A stretch of 64,000 nucleotides of DNA from Marinitoga sp. 38H-ov (GTDB lineage Bacteria; Thermotogota; Thermotogae; Petrotogales; Petrotogaceae): the NCBI RefSeq assembly GCF_011057715.1, contig NZ_LNGH01000015.1:1-64000 (forward strand), read 5' to 3'. Below are positions 63,511-64,000 of the stretch, piece by piece. The number at the start of each line of letters is the position of its first letter. Within the stretch, counting starts at the first letter, position 1. Position numbers and translations under genes: made by a program. A model generated the notes under the pieces. It was not told the origin of the DNA. It ran no database searches and saw only the letters and a program-made list of their open reading frames with translations.

Positions 63511-64000
63511 GTGGAAGACCCCAGTTATCAGCAGATAATTGTAATGATTGTAGAAATTATAGGATTGTTATTTCTATCGGCGTTTTTTTCAGCATCAGAA
63601 ACTGCATTAACTTCAATGAGTAGATTGAAGGTAAAAGATTTAATTGAAAATGAAGATAATGAAAATGTGAGGGAAAAATTACATCATTTTTTGCAGCATC
63701 CTAATCAATTATTAACTACTATATTAGTAATGAATAATCTGGTAAATATTTTAGTATCATCGTTAACTACAGCTTTTATTATAGAGTTAGTACCTGGTAA
63801 TACGGGTAGAGTTGTAGGTATAGTTACTGGATTATTAACATTAATTATTTTGATTTTTGGTGAGATAACCCCTAAAGTATATGCTAGAGAAAATACAGAA
63901 AAATTTTTTAATATAGTATTTCCTGTTATTTCATTTTTAACATATATATTAAAACCTATAGTATGGTTATTAGTCAATATTTCCAACTTTTTTATAAAAC
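63511..64000 (+). CDS. CNNM/DUF21-domain membrane protein (HlyC/CorC family), 3' end outside window
   Basis: A GTG at 63511 after AAGGAGG opens a frame that runs to the window end (163 codons seen). The start has an FFSASETALTSMSRLKVKDL motif and the conserved LIFGEITPKVYARENTEK, both diagnostic of the CNNM transmembrane domain, with four predicted helices. Complete proteins continue into CBS and CorC_HlyC domains and are linked to magnesium or sodium export. It follows yitT by 16 bases. Confidence 0.9.
   Translation, partial: MEDPSYQQIIVMIVEIIGLLFLSAFFSASETALTSMSRLKVKDLIENEDNENVREKLHHFLQHPNQLLTTILVMNNLVNILVSSLTTAFIIELVPGNTGRVVGIVTGLLTLIILIFGEITPKVYARENTEKFFNIVFPVISFLTYILKPIVWLLVNISNFFIK

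Noticed and set aside
63705-63986. Minus-strand frame of 93 codons at the window end
   Set aside because: It lies opposite the CNNM-domain gene, which has clear family motifs on the plus strand.
1-64000. CRISPR array, tRNA, rRNA, insertion sequence or prophage
   Set aside because: No regularly spaced repeats, cloverleaf genes, transposases or phage structural genes were seen. The only long repeat is the riboswitch pair.

Overview
The window is a chromosomal segment of a very AT-rich bacterium. I think it is a member of the Thermotogota, probably near Marinitoga in the Petrotogaceae. This is inferred from the low GC, the flagellar genes, the sufCBDSU order, a GlmS-like (NagB-II type) glucosamine-phosphate deaminase, class II FBPase, RimO and the M18 peptidase; no rRNA is present to prove it. 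Coding density is high, genes are packed into short operons, and many convergent operons share one bidirectional terminator whose stem contains the stop codons. I see no tRNA, rRNA, CRISPR array, insertion sequence or prophage.

Layout, left half. The 3' end of a PD-(D/E)XK nuclease-family gene (2-550) is followed by two plus-strand operons, each led by a cobalamin riboswitch. The first is cobU-cobS-cobC plus a PurM-like putative alpha-ribazole kinase (777-3262), a B12 nucleotide-loop salvage set. The second is sucC-sucD plus an AspT/SucE-type carrier (3479-6459). Next, on the minus strand, come a secreted subtilase operon with a PrcB-domain protein and a large lipoprotein (6491-11288) and an SNF2/SWIM helicase. 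After ccdA with a thioredoxin-like protein, purA and clpC (plus strand), a seven-gene minus-strand operon (20002-27758) encodes uptake and catabolism of GlcNAc oligosaccharides: ROK regulator, NagZ, ABC transporter, deaminase and NagA.

Layout, right half. A GAF protein, the sufCBDSU iron-sulfur operon, two unknown genes and an M18 aminopeptidase lie on the minus strand. The plus strand then carries glpX-SAM hydrolase-histidine kinase, rimO-pgsA-thpR-recA-recX-rny, a clostripain-like lipoprotein and mreB. A flgF-flgG-mscS operon (minus), a STAS-domain gene (plus) and a division/cell-wall cluster murE-murF-mraY-murD-ftsW-murG-murC (minus) follow. The window ends with hrcA-grpE-dnaJ-yitT and the start of a CNNM-domain gene.

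How the parts connect. hrcA has a near-perfect CIRCE operator that contains its own ribosome binding site. Two degenerate 27-bp CIRCE-like elements sit upstream of clpC, suggesting that HrcA also controls the Clp ATPase. The two cobalamin riboswitches match at 124 of 126 aptamer positions, yet their P1 stems differ with pairing preserved. The second one controls succinyl-CoA ligase and a dicarboxylate-carrier-like protein, which suggests B12-dependent control of succinate metabolism. Two genes (2552 and 38891) appear to use ATA/ATC/ATT start codons. An ABC permease carries a carbohydrate-binding-like extracytoplasmic insertion. The subtilase operon resembles the dentilisin protease complex of Treponema.
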